Shown here in pieces: positions 18,107 through 27,331 of a stretch of 64,000 nucleotides of DNA. The notes under the pieces were generated by a model that did no database searches, was not told the DNA's origin, and was given only the letters and a program-made list of their open reading frames with translations. The first letter of the stretch is position 1. The number at the start of each line of letters is the position of its first letter. Source of the DNA: a virus; the IMG/VR virus record IMGVR_UViG_3300042894_002899, positions 1 to 64,000 of that record. One strand, 5' to 3'. The position numbers were made by a program, and so were the translations under genes.

Positions 18107-21093
18107 TGGCAACACAGAAATTTACTTGTCCGCCTCAAAGTAGTGCAGCAAATCAATTCTCTAACAATTTAGTTGGGGTACAACTTGTTGCGGGCGGAGG
18201 TTTGACACAAGCAAATTTCAACTTCACTACAAACATAACGGAAAAACAAAATAGAACTTTTACGATAGGTGCATTTTCAGACCCTATCAATTTGGAGTCT
18301 ATTAATATTGAAACAAATGTTGAAGCTGCTGAAATTTTAGCGGCGAACTACCGAGTTTATCCTAACTACGACTTAAGTCAGGTTACTAACTTTACTCAAT
18401 ACGGATCCTTAGTAAAAAGGTTCTCAACCTCTATTACGAAGATCATTAATTTTTTCCCTGCCGGTTTAGAGGTACCACCTCAGACTGACAAATTTATTAA
18501 TCAAGAAACCGCATTTAATATTATATACGATTCGGTGGAAGATGACACAACGTTGGAAATACACCTTTCCTCAATAAGAAACCCATTTGAAATTGATTTT
18601 TCACAAAACGCAGAAATCAATATGATGTATAATGAGAATCAGGTTTCGTCTTTGAGAAATATGAAGTTAGAGTATAAGAAATATGTTCTTTTTATTAATG
18701 GGCAACAATACCCACTTAACTATCTATACCCAACCAATAGTGATTCGACAAGTCTTAAAATAATTGTAGATGGAAACCCATTCAGTGGTAATCAAATATC
18801 ATATGATTACTTAGTAATTAGACCAAACGATTTCGAAGTGAATAAAGTATTCAATTTGAACTTCGACCCCGTTGAAAATTTCCTACTTAATAGACGAATT
18901 ACACCTGTATACACCGCAAAATTTGTTGTACCAAAAGAATTAGAGGATGGTACGTTTGCGATCTCAAGTGAATACGCAACATTCCCTCAAGCGGGTATTT
19001 GGAATTTAGATATCGTTACGGTTCGTTTTGATAACTACTTAGTACAAATTAATGACTTCGCTATAAACCTAGATCAGTACAATACGAACTTAATCTCAAG
19101 GTTTATGACAACAGGTGCGTTAAAAGAGTTCGACACACCAGATCAGAGATTTGAAAAATTATTACAGATATATGGTAGAAGTTTCGATGAAACAAAATCA
19201 TTTATTTCAGCGTTAGGTAATATGAATAGTGTTCATTATACCATACAAAATGACATACCATCACAATTATTAAAAAACTTAGCTCAAACATTAGGTTGGG
19301 TTACTAATTTCTCACCAATCTCAAATGAGGAATTATTACAGGCAGTATTCTCAACACAACCAAATACATTTCCAGGTTTACAAATAGGACAGACACCTGA
19401 GGAGATTAACTATCAATTCTATAGAAACTTAATATTAAATTCTGCTTACCTATTTAAATCAAAGGGTACAAGAAAGTCTATTGAATGTCTTTTGAGAATG
19501 GTTGGTGCACCTGAAGCATTAATTGACTTTCATGAATATGTCTATGTTGCTGACCAACGAATTAATATGAGAGAATTTGACCAACAATACTTTCAGATTA
19601 CAGGTGGTACCTTGAACCTACAAATTCCGGTATTACAAGGAGATAATACATTCTCAATACAAGGAGTTCAATATACAGGATTTACAACGGTTTCAGTTAA
19701 CTCAAATGTATTAACGGTAAGAGAAGATTACCCTGTAGATGCTTTTGGATGCCCTCAAATGCCAATAGCGACCGAGACTTATTACTTCCAAATAGGGGGC
19801 GGTTGGTTCGAGTCAACTCCACAACATAGAATGCCTGAGTTTGCAGTACCAACTAACTTGGTATTCACAGGTAATAACCCTAACTATCAAACTCAACTAT
19901 TACCATTTAATTATGGTGAAGAATATCTACAAAGATATAGACAATTCCCATACATGAATTTAGGATTTAAGTTGAGAAGAGTTGCCGACAACAAAAAAAG
20001 TTGGGTAGATACCGATCCATTCTTAAGAACAAGTTTTGATGGTGGATTTAATTCGTATTATGAAGCGGGTGAAGATTGTTTGGTATTGAATGTGAAAAAC
20101 GTTGACATTATGATGAATCCAGCACAAGGATTAGTTTATGATGTTTGGACGATGTCAAGACAATTTAATTTCCCAATTCCTGAACAAGGTTTGTTCTACA
20201 CACCACCTTCACCTTGTAATATACCAAACCCATACCCTAAGTTAGGTGGTATAGATTGGACGACAATTGTACCAAAACCAAAACAAAAAACATTCTTTGA
20301 GTTTGCTCAAACATTTTGGAGAAACATGGTTAACACAAGAAACAGACAAACTATCACAGATGGTAAGACTGGAGGTTACCCAACACTCCAATCAATTTAT
20401 TGGAGATATTTAGAATCTCAAAAATTAGCGGGAATTCAAAACGATAACTTCACATATCAAACGATGATTGATTATGTGAATGGAATGGGTAATTATTGGA
20501 TTAGAATGGTGGAACAAATGGTTCCGGCAACAACAATATGGAATACAGGTGTTAGATTAGAAAACTCGGTTCTTCACAGACAAAAGTATGTGTGGAGAAG
20601 ACAAGAAGGATGTAAGTTTATTCCGGTACCTTGTAAACCTTGTACTCTATCAACACAGCTGTATGTACTTGATTGTCCTGTACAAGAAGTGATTTGTGGT
20701 TTGTATCCTTGGAATAATGACCCATTGATTACATCTTTTGGTGTTGTATTAAATCAAACATTACAAACATTCTTTAGTCAAAACGGACTGAACTCAACAG
20801 TTTGTTCTCTTAATACCGTTTCATCAACTTGGTATGTTGATATTAGACAGAACGGAGTTTTAATAGAACAATATGGTTTCTTTAATGGTGTTGGACCAAG
20901 CCAATTCCCAACCGACACTCAGTGGGTGGATGCTTTAGGAATAGCTTTAGGTAATTTACTAACATCAGGATATAGTTATAATATTGATGAGGATAGTGAA
21001 AATGTAGTCGTATTTAATAATAATTGTGTGCCTAATTTTGACGACTTCCAAATAAACGTAGGAATAGAATTCGAAATATTTTGTAACCAATAA
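18106..21093 (+). CDS. Large tail/baseplate protein with tail protein I-like region
   Basis: This 995-residue protein seems to join baseplate to fibres. Its middle (about 340-480) has the helical pattern of P2 gpI-type tail proteins: FEKLLQIYGRSFDETKSFIS, LLKNLAQTLGW, FYRNLILNSAYLFKSKGTRK and SIECLLRMVGAPEALIDFHE. These are spaced as in proteins that fold over the baseplate edge. The N-terminal part is beta-rich. The last ~115 residues (with QFPTDTQWVDALGIALGNLL and NNCVPNFDDFQINVGIEFEI) resemble the C-terminal domain of the next gene, which points to a duplicated module. It overlaps the following gene by 1 nt. The exact T4 equivalent is unknown. Confidence 0.72.
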   Translation: MATQKFTCPPQSSAANQFSNNLVGVQLVAGGGLTQANFNFTTNITEKQNRTFTIGAFSDPINLESINIETNVEAAEILAANYRVYPNYDLSQVTNFTQYGSLVKRFSTSITKIINFFPAGLEVPPQTDKFINQETAFNIIYDSVEDDTTLEIHLSSIRNPFEIDFSQNAEINMMYNENQVSSLRNMKLEYKKYVLFINGQQYPLNYLYPTNSDSTSLKIIVDGNPFSGNQISYDYLVIRPNDFEVNKVFNLNFDPVENFLLNRRITPVYTAKFVVPKELEDGTFAISSEYATFPQAGIWNLDIVTVRFDNYLVQINDFAINLDQYNTNLISRFMTTGALKEFDTPDQRFEKLLQIYGRSFDETKSFISALGNMNSVHYTIQNDIPSQLLKNLAQTLGWVTNFSPISNEELLQAVFSTQPNTFPGLQIGQTPEEINYQFYRNLILNSAYLFKSKGTRKSIECLLRMVGAPEALIDFHEYVYVADQRINMREFDQQYFQITGGTLNLQIPVLQGDNTFSIQGVQYTGFTTVSVNSNVLTVREDYPVDAFGCPQMPIATETYYFQIGGGWFESTPQHRMPEFAVPTNLVFTGNNPNYQTQLLPFNYGEEYLQRYRQFPYMNLGFKLRRVADNKKSWVDTDPFLRTSFDGGFNSYYEAGEDCLVLNVKNVDIMMNPAQGLVYDVWTMSRQFNFPIPEQGLFYTPPSPCNIPNPYPKLGGIDWTTIVPKPKQKTFFEFAQTFWRNMVNTRNRQTITDGKTGGYPTLQSIYWRYLESQKLAGIQNDNFTYQTMIDYVNGMGNYWIRMVEQMVPATTIWNTGVRLENSVLHRQKYVWRRQEGCKFIPVPCKPCTLSTQLYVLDCPVQEVICGLYPWNNDPLITSFGVVLNQTLQTFFSQNGLNSTVCSLNTVSSTWYVDIRQNGVLIEQYGFFNGVGPSQFPTDTQWVDALGIALGNLLTSGYSYNIDEDSENVVVFNNNCVPNFDDFQINVGIEFEIFCNQ

Positions 21094-23291
21094 TGATTCA
21101 AGTATTTAACTTTAATATAACAGGAGATTGTAGTAATACAGGGAGTGGTGCGGTATCGTTTGATATTACTGGAACAACCCCAACAGTCGCACCTTTTAGT
21201 ATTACAGATGCGACAGGTCAAGGGTTATTACCCTTATCTGCAGCAACATTAACATATACGGTTACAGGATTAACAGGTGGAACTTATTACGCAACGATTG
21301 CCGATTCATCTTCCGAAAAGGTAGTCCAAAACATATACATATCGACGGGTACAACCGCAACAATAGATTCTACAGCACCATCTTGTGGTTTAGATAATGG
21401 GGTTATTACAGGGTTTACAAGTGCGGTTTATGGAAACTCAACATTTGAATTATATGATGGTGATAATAACTATATTACATCGGCAATAACACCAACGACG
21501 TATTATGAATTTACAAACCTTTCTGCGGGAACTTATTATATTGTAGCAAACGATGGTGGTGGATGTACCGGTATTACATCATCTGTCATTTTAACAACAT
21601 CAACAGGATTTACATTTGGTGGATATGTTGTTGATGATGCGAGTTGTATTGGTAGTGGTAGTGGTAAAATATTTATCACAGGACTTACACCTCCGGTCTC
21701 AGCATATACAATAAATTGGAGTTCAAATGTAGGGTCACAAACTGGTACCACAGTAACAGGATTGACGGGAGGTACTTATATCGTCTCAATAGAGAATCCA
21801 TCGGGATGTACAGGATCTCAGTCATTTTTTGTAAATACGGTAGCACCTTTAGAGTCTGCGGGTTTTATAACAATATCACAACCAAGTTGTTTTGCGAATG
21901 ACGGTGAAGTTGAGTTCCTAATTGCAAATGGTACCGCTCCTTATTTCTTTAGTGGGTCATCTGGTCAGGTTGAAATAACATTTGATACCTCGGTAACATT
22001 TACAGGATTATCATCGGGTGCTTATTCATTCTTAGTAACTGATGCTGGTTTATGTACCATTTATGATTCTGTGAGTTTAATAACACCTAATTCATTTAGT
22101 ACGGTTGCAATTAATACGACAAATTCGTTCTGTTCATCAAACGATGGATCTATTCAGGTTTTAGTGGATAATGGGTTGAGTAATGTTAATAACCTCCTAA
22201 CAACAATTTCAGGATCAACGGGAATACAACAAAGCGGAACAATAGGAAACCCAAACCAAACATTCAACGGACTACCTAATGGTAATTATTTGGTTACCGT
22301 GACTTCAGCGGGTTGTACATATACCGCAACAACAACCATAAGCTCTACAAATTTATATAGTGCAACAACGGCAGTTACAGGAACTACTTGCGGTAGTAAT
22401 AACGGCAGAATAGAGGTTACAGTTTCAACAGGAGGTACGTTACCCTATCAATTTACTTTGACAGGACCAACAGGACCAAACCCGTCAACTATTAATAATC
22501 CTGTTGGTGTGTTCACCAACCTAAAAGGTGGTAATTATACCTTGACAGTTCAAGATTCGGGATTACCGACATGTGTCCAAAGTTTTACGATTTATGTTGA
22601 TGTTAGTGATCCTGTTTATTTTAATTTATTCCCATCACAACCTTTAAATGGTAATGATGGATCAATTACAAGTTTTATTTATTCAGGAGAACCACCATTT
22701 AATTTGATTTGGAGTGGTGGAAGTATAAATGGTTACACAGGAAGTACAGTCACAGGTTTAACAGCAGACACATATAGTTTAACTTGTACTGATGCTAGTG
22801 GTTGTTCACTTACAAAATCTGTAATACTAACAGGAACTAAAAAATATGTTGATTATCGATATTATACAATTTGTGAAGAACAATTCTTTGATAGTGGATT
22901 GGTGCAGAAAAAATCAATAAGATCCATGTATTTGGAAGGTTTTAATGATCTTACAAGTGGGGATACAAATTGTATAATTAATTCTGCGGACTTCACAATA
23001 TATGCCGAGGTGGGGGGACAATCGGCACAAACCGAGTTCTATACCTCAACAGGTACTACCGATTACCCAAGTGACACGGTTTGGGCTGATGCGATCGTAA
23101 ATATATTAGAAGATTTTGTTGGTATTTCTGGTGTTACCGTAGATATCATATCAAATAGAATTACAATAACGGCAGCTTGTGAAGACTTAAAGAAGAATTG
23201 TGGTAATCAACCCATAAATCCATTACAAGATAGTGAAATAAAAGTTAATTTATTAATTGATTACGACATATCTTGTGTTAGTTGTAGTTAA
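21093..23291 (+). CDS. Fibre protein with SprB-like repeats
   Basis: This 732-residue protein is built from about seven ~80-residue repeats over residues 1 to ~590. Each follows the SprB-repeat plan: Cys, (N)DG+I, a strand, PY/PF, WS.G, a Leu-rich turn with GxY (for example LTGGTYIVSI), then a GC near the end (SGCT, AGCT, ASGCS). SprB repeats are known from gliding-motility adhesins of Bacteroidota. The last ~140 residues (from CEEQFF) form a separate domain that resembles the C-terminus of the preceding protein. No signal peptide is present, so it is assembled in the cytoplasm like other fibres. A receptor-binding role is inferred. Confidence 0.78.
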   Translation: MIQVFNFNITGDCSNTGSGAVSFDITGTTPTVAPFSITDATGQGLLPLSAATLTYTVTGLTGGTYYATIADSSSEKVVQNIYISTGTTATIDSTAPSCGLDNGVITGFTSAVYGNSTFELYDGDNNYITSAITPTTYYEFTNLSAGTYYIVANDGGGCTGITSSVILTTSTGFTFGGYVVDDASCIGSGSGKIFITGLTPPVSAYTINWSSNVGSQTGTTVTGLTGGTYIVSIENPSGCTGSQSFFVNTVAPLESAGFITISQPSCFANDGEVEFLIANGTAPYFFSGSSGQVEITFDTSVTFTGLSSGAYSFLVTDAGLCTIYDSVSLITPNSFSTVAINTTNSFCSSNDGSIQVLVDNGLSNVNNLLTTISGSTGIQQSGTIGNPNQTFNGLPNGNYLVTVTSAGCTYTATTTISSTNLYSATTAVTGTTCGSNNGRIEVTVSTGGTLPYQFTLTGPTGPNPSTINNPVGVFTNLKGGNYTLTVQDSGLPTCVQSFTIYVDVSDPVYFNLFPSQPLNGNDGSITSFIYSGEPPFNLIWSGGSINGYTGSTVTGLTADTYSLTCTDASGCSLTKSVILTGTKKYVDYRYYTICEEQFFDSGLVQKKSIRSMYLEGFNDLTSGDTNCIINSADFTIYAEVGGQSAQTEFYTSTGTTDYPSDTVWADAIVNILEDFVGISGVTVDIISNRITITAACEDLKKNCGNQPINPLQDSEIKVNLLIDYDISCVSCS

Positions 23292-23294
23292 TTC

Positions 23295-23591
23295 ATGCCT
23301 AATCAAGTAACCATATTAAGTGCGGTTGGTATTACACCACCTTTTAGTGGAACTGCCTGTGATGTTTACGGAAACAACTGTGTTTATGTTGGTAGTGGGT
23401 CAACATTCCCAACCACATTTACTTTACCATCACAATTCAATACAGCACCTGCGTTACAATTAACTATTACAGATTCTGCGGGATGTACCCTAAGTGAAAC
23501 GATTTATTGTGAAGCCGAAGGTCAACCAAAACAGTTCCAAAATCTTGATTATTTCTTCTTTATGGGAGGAGACCAATATAATTTCCAATAA
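23295..23591 (+). CDS. Small fibre-associated protein
   Basis: This 98-residue protein has one immunoglobulin-like module: MPNQVTILSAVGITPPFSG, a CxxxxxNCVY pair, and a final strand set SAGCTLSETIYCE. It resembles the minus-strand gene at 33956-34177, which begins MPTQITISTLTGAQPF and has the same YxNCIYI segment. It lies 3 nt after the SprB-repeat fibre and looks like a detached single repeat plus a tail (FFFMGGDQYNF). It might cap or trimerise a fibre; this is inference. Confidence 0.65.
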   Translation: MPNQVTILSAVGITPPFSGTACDVYGNNCVYVGSGSTFPTTFTLPSQFNTAPALQLTITDSAGCTLSETIYCEAEGQPKQFQNLDYFFFMGGDQYNFQ

Positions 23592-23596
23592 TACAA

Positions 23597-23603
23597 TATT
23601 TAT
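23597..23603 (+). promoter_or_regulatory. TATTTAT motif before the collagen-like fibre gene
   Basis: TATTTAT lies 8 nt before the ATG at 23612 in a 20-nt gap. The arrangement matches those at 5430 and 29428. Confidence 0.45.
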
Positions 23604-23611
23604 AAGTTGAT

Positions 23612-26299
23612 ATGGCATTACTAACAGATCAAATATTAGCGACAGGAGTTTCACTTAATGATTTAATACATATTGTTATTACGGGTGATACCTCACAAAA
23701 TCCTGCCGGTTCATCGTATAAAGCAACTATTCAACAAGTCGCAACTGCAATTGGTGGTAAAACTGGAACTAGTGGTACTTCGGGTACAAGCGGAACTTCA
23801 GGAAATAGTGGATCTTCAGGGTCTTCAGGTACTAGCGGAATAAATGGTACAAGTGGTACGTCTGGAACAGATGGAACTTCAGGTACAGACGGAACTAGCG
23901 GAACAGATGGAACTTCAGGTACAGACGGAACTAGCGGAACAGATGGATCTTCAGGAACTAGCGGAACTTCGGGTACTAGCGGAACAGATGGAACTAGTGG
24001 AACAGACGGAACTTCAGGATCGAGCGGTTCTTCAGGGACTAGCGGAACAGATGGATCTTCAGGTACTAGCGGAACTTCAGGGACTAGCGGAATAGATGGA
24101 ACTAGCGGAACAGATGGGACTAGCGGAACAGATGGAACTTCAGGAACAAATGGGACTAGCGGAACAGACGGAACTTCAGGAACAAATGGGACTAGCGGAA
24201 CAGACGGAACTTCAGGATCGAGCGGTTCTTCAGGGACTAGCGGAACAGATGGATCTTCAGGTACTAGCGGAACTTCAGGGACTAGCGGAACAGATGGGAC
24301 TAGCGGAACAAATGGGACTTCAGGAACAAATGGGACTAGCGGAACAAATGGGACTAGCGGAACATCTGGTACGGATGGATCTTCAGGGACTAGTGGAACA
24401 TCTGGATCAAGTGGTAATCCATTAACGGTATATGACTCATCATCAGGAGTAACAGTAACAAATGTTACTGGAATGACTTTCAGTGGATCATCAGTTGTTG
24501 CAAACGGACAGAATGTAATTATTACAATGACAGGGTCAACCGGTACATCCGGATCAAGCGGTACTAGCGGAAACTCAGGTTCTTCAGGTTCTTCAGGAAC
24601 ATCTGGATTAAGCGGTACATCTGGTTCGTCAGGAACTAGCGGTAATAGCGGAAGTTCAGGAACATCAGGATCAAGCGGTTCTTCAGGAACATCAGGATCA
24701 AGCGGTTCTTCAGGAACATCAGGATCAAGCGGTTCTTCAGGAACTTCAGGTTCGAGTGGTACTAGCGGTGCAATCGGAAAAGATGGTAATGATGGATCAA
24801 ATTCTGGTAGGTGGATTTACCAATCATCAGCAACAACAACACCATCAATTGCTAACTTCTCAACTGATTCAGACTCCGTTGGTTTTGTATCTAATATTTA
24901 CATTAACGATGAGTCAATAAATACTGTTGACTATACTTCATGGTTAGCCGGTATTGATACAATACAAGCAACAGGAAGACCTGTTTATTTACAAATTACT
25001 CAACTTGGTAATAATAGTATTATTGGTATATGGACCGTAGGTACAATTGGTGTAATCGGTACTGTGTATAGTTTTGGTTCACTTAGTCCTGTTGTAACTA
25101 ACGGAACTTTTAGTGTGGGTGCAACATATACAATATCTTGGGTTTACGATGGTGTTAGTGGAAGTTCAGGTAGTTCAGGTACAAGTGGGTCATCAGGATC
25201 ATCTGGAACTAGCGGAACTTCGGTTATTGTACCAGGATCAAACAACGAAATACTCACCTCAAACGGAGCTGGTGGTATTGTTGCGGAAAACTTAGCGACT
25301 TTTGATGGTACGACTTTAGCTTTAAATAAAAACAGCACGTCACCTAACATTACCTTAACTGATTCTGGATCAACATCTAATGATGTTTATATTAGGTTTT
25401 CACCAACAGCAACAACCGCAACATATGCGGTAGGTATCGATAAGAGTGACGGCAACACATATAAAATTACATATGGGTCGAATGTAACACCAAGTACCGG
25501 TAGTGCAAGATTAGAAATAACTTCAGGTGGTACAGTAAACATACCAACAAACAGTAACAACACTATATTCAATATAGGAACTGCGGAACAAGTTGGTGTC
25601 TATGCGACTACAACATCATCAGGGTTTAGATTTTATAATGGTTCCAGTAATATGGATCAATATAGTTCGATCATACAATACGATAATTTTTCCGAATACA
25701 CGACAAACGTAGGTAATACAAATAGTGCGGCTATTTCATACTTTACAAATATGGCATTGTCCGGTGAAACAAACTTTGGTTGTAATGCGGGGATTCCTGA
25801 TATGACTCTTTTTAACTCGGGATCAACGAGTAACTTCATAATAGGTGGTGCTGGTTTATACGTTAGATATAATTTAAGTGTTGATGGGAAAGTGAGGGTT
25901 GGAACTCAAGGTTCTGGAACTGGAACTGCAAATGTTTATAGAGACCCAACAACAGGTATTTTAGGTCCAATTTCTTCTGACGTTAGATTAAAAACAAATA
26001 TAACACAAATATCGGGAGCAACAGATATTATTTCTAATTTGAGAGGAGTTTACTTTAATTGGGTGAGTAATGAAGATTTTATAATAAGCGATGAATCCAA
26101 ACAAGTTGGTTTGATTGCTCAAGAAGTTGATCAGTATTTTCCTGAGGCGGTTACACCTAATGGTGTTAAAGATTATAAATCTGTTAAATATGGTGAAATG
26201 GTTTCATTACTTATTGAGGGTTTTAAAGAACAGAATGAAGTAATAAAATCTTTACAATCTGAAGTTGAGTTATTGAAACAAAGATTGGATAATCTTTAA
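23612..26299 (+). CDS. Collagen-like tail fibre with S74 intramolecular chaperone
   Basis: This 895-residue protein is a predicted trimeric fibre. Residues 1-50 form an attachment head. About 51-268 and 310-390 are long Gly-X-Y arrays made of GTS, GTD, GSS and GTN triplets, with a shorter array at about 515-535; none uses proline. Between them are beta-rich domains. The C-terminus (about 785-895) is a peptidase S74 domain: SSDVRLKTNI with the Ser and Lys expected for self-cleavage, GLIAQEVDQYFPEAV, and a final coiled coil (EQNEVIKSLQSEVELLKQRL). S74 domains fold the trimer and then cut themselves off. The repeats are Ser/Thr-rich and a putative glycosyltransferase follows, so sugar addition is possible. 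Confidence 0.92.
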   Translation: MALLTDQILATGVSLNDLIHIVITGDTSQNPAGSSYKATIQQVATAIGGKTGTSGTSGTSGTSGNSGSSGSSGTSGINGTSGTSGTDGTSGTDGTSGTDGTSGTDGTSGTDGSSGTSGTSGTSGTDGTSGTDGTSGSSGSSGTSGTDGSSGTSGTSGTSGIDGTSGTDGTSGTDGTSGTNGTSGTDGTSGTNGTSGTDGTSGSSGSSGTSGTDGSSGTSGTSGTSGTDGTSGTNGTSGTNGTSGTNGTSGTSGTDGSSGTSGTSGSSGNPLTVYDSSSGVTVTNVTGMTFSGSSVVANGQNVIITMTGSTGTSGSSGTSGNSGSSGSSGTSGLSGTSGSSGTSGNSGSSGTSGSSGSSGTSGSSGSSGTSGSSGSSGTSGSSGTSGAIGKDGNDGSNSGRWIYQSSATTTPSIANFSTDSDSVGFVSNIYINDESINTVDYTSWLAGIDTIQATGRPVYLQITQLGNNSIIGIWTVGTIGVIGTVYSFGSLSPVVTNGTFSVGATYTISWVYDGVSGSSGSSGTSGSSGSSGTSGTSVIVPGSNNEILTSNGAGGIVAENLATFDGTTLALNKNSTSPNITLTDSGSTSNDVYIRFSPTATTATYAVGIDKSDGNTYKITYGSNVTPSTGSARLEITSGGTVNIPTNSNNTIFNIGTAEQVGVYATTTSSGFRFYNGSSNMDQYSSIIQYDNFSEYTTNVGNTNSAAISYFTNMALSGETNFGCNAGIPDMTLFNSGSTSNFIIGGAGLYVRYNLSVDGKVRVGTQGSGTGTANVYRDPTTGILGPISSDVRLKTNITQISGATDIISNLRGVYFNWVSNEDFIISDESKQVGLIAQEVDQYFPEAVTPNGVKDYKSVKYGEMVSLLIEGFKEQNEVIKSLQSEVELLKQRLDNL
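23763..24415 (+). repeat. Low-complexity 9-bp-period coding repeat
   Basis: The DNA is a tandem array of 9-bp units of the form GGAACTAGC, GGAACAGAT or GGATCTTCA, encoding Gly-X-Y triplets. There is a higher order: about 90 bases from 24003 recur almost unchanged 198 bases later (from 24201). Such arrays are prone to in-frame expansion and contraction. Similar shorter arrays lie at about 24541-24768 and 25156-25220. Confidence 0.9.
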
Positions 26300-26337
26300 G
26301 ATTTACAACCTCTTTATTTTTAATATTTTTTTTAAAT

Positions 26338-27318
26338 ATGGAGAGCATACTATTCGTCTCAGCACAACCTGACGTACCATACTTTATTTGGCAAATAAAA
26401 TTATACGTACATAATTTTATCGAAAAAGGGATTAACCCCAACCAAATACACGTTGTTTTAGGACTGGTTCAAGGAAATACAAAACCATCTAAAGGAAGTG
26501 AACAACTTAAAGAGTTAGGTATTAACTTACATTACTTTGTGGATGAAAGATATAAGAAACAATATATCCCATCTATTAAACCATACCTCATTTCCAAGTG
26601 GATACAATCAAATCCTGACCACGGTAAGTTATTCTTTCTACATGATGCTGACATCATATTCAAAGACCTTCCAAACTTTAATGAGTTATTAAAAGATGAC
26701 GTGTGTTATCTTTCAGATACCGTAGGATATATAGGACACGATTATATTATGGATTGTTGTAGAAGATACGAAACAAAACACCCTACCTCAGAGAAAGGTC
26801 AACTTATAAGTGAAATGACGAATGTCATTGGTCTTGATGTTGAGACTGTTAAAGTTAATCAAGACAACTCAGGTGGAGGACAATACCTCATCAAAAATTC
26901 AAATTGCGAATTGTGGGATAAGATTTATAAAGACTCAATCAAACTTTACGATCAAATGTTAGATTACCAAAGAAGGTTCCCAATTAATCCAGGTCAAATA
27001 CAATTTTGGACTGCCGAAATGTGGTCACTACTTTGGAACCTTTGGATGTATGGTTTTGAAACAAAAATAAGTGATGAGTTAAGTTTTTCATGGGCAACAG
27101 ACGATACTCAAAAGTACGAAAAACACCCCATTTTACATATGGCAGGAGTTACCGACAATCTCAAATCTACAAAATTTTATAAAGGAGACTATATTAATAT
27201 GGACCCCATATTGAAAATGAGAGAAAACCCCAACCACTTCGATTATATCGACAAAGAGAGTTCCACAATAAAATATATTGAGAATATGAAATCTTATATT
27301 CAAAAATACAATATTTGA
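26338..27318 (+). CDS. Putative glycosyltransferase (GT-A type)
   Basis: This 326-residue protein has features of a nucleotide-sugar-dependent glycosyltransferase. The start (ILFVSAQPDVPYFIWQIKLY) has the YFxWQ pattern seen in eukaryotic hydroxyproline/serine glycosyltransferases. A DxD-type metal motif follows (LFFLHDADIIF, about residues 98-108). A later GGGQYLIKN and aromatic segments (FWTAEMWSLLWNLWMYGFET) are typical of the acceptor side. It has no membrane segment. It lies between the Ser/Thr-rich collagen-like fibre and Cys-rich fibre proteins. Modification of fibre Ser/Thr is therefore the simplest proposal, but LPS or DNA-base glycosylation cannot be excluded. It lacks a clear TATTTAT motif and may depend on readthrough. 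Confidence 0.65.
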   Translation: MESILFVSAQPDVPYFIWQIKLYVHNFIEKGINPNQIHVVLGLVQGNTKPSKGSEQLKELGINLHYFVDERYKKQYIPSIKPYLISKWIQSNPDHGKLFFLHDADIIFKDLPNFNELLKDDVCYLSDTVGYIGHDYIMDCCRRYETKHPTSEKGQLISEMTNVIGLDVETVKVNQDNSGGGQYLIKNSNCELWDKIYKDSIKLYDQMLDYQRRFPINPGQIQFWTAEMWSLLWNLWMYGFETKISDELSFSWATDDTQKYEKHPILHMAGVTDNLKSTKFYKGDYINMDPILKMRENPNHFDYIDKESSTIKYIENMKSYIQKYNI

Positions 27319-27319
27319 T

Positions 27320-27326
27320 TATTTAT
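27320..27326 (+). promoter_or_regulatory. TATTTAT motif
   Basis: TATTTAT lies 5 nt before the ATG at 27332, within the 13-nt space after the glycosyltransferase gene. Confidence 0.42.
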
Positions 27327-27331
27327 TGTAA

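Noticed and set aside
23763-24415. CRISPR-like array
   Set aside because: The units are contiguous 9-bp coding triplets without unique spacers, all in frame with the fibre gene.
23844-24425. Long open frames in other phases across the fibre repeat (LQEQMGLAEQ-like)
   Set aside because: They arise because a 9-bp repeat keeps all frames open. Composition is a direct image of the Gly-X-Y array and no start signals precede them.
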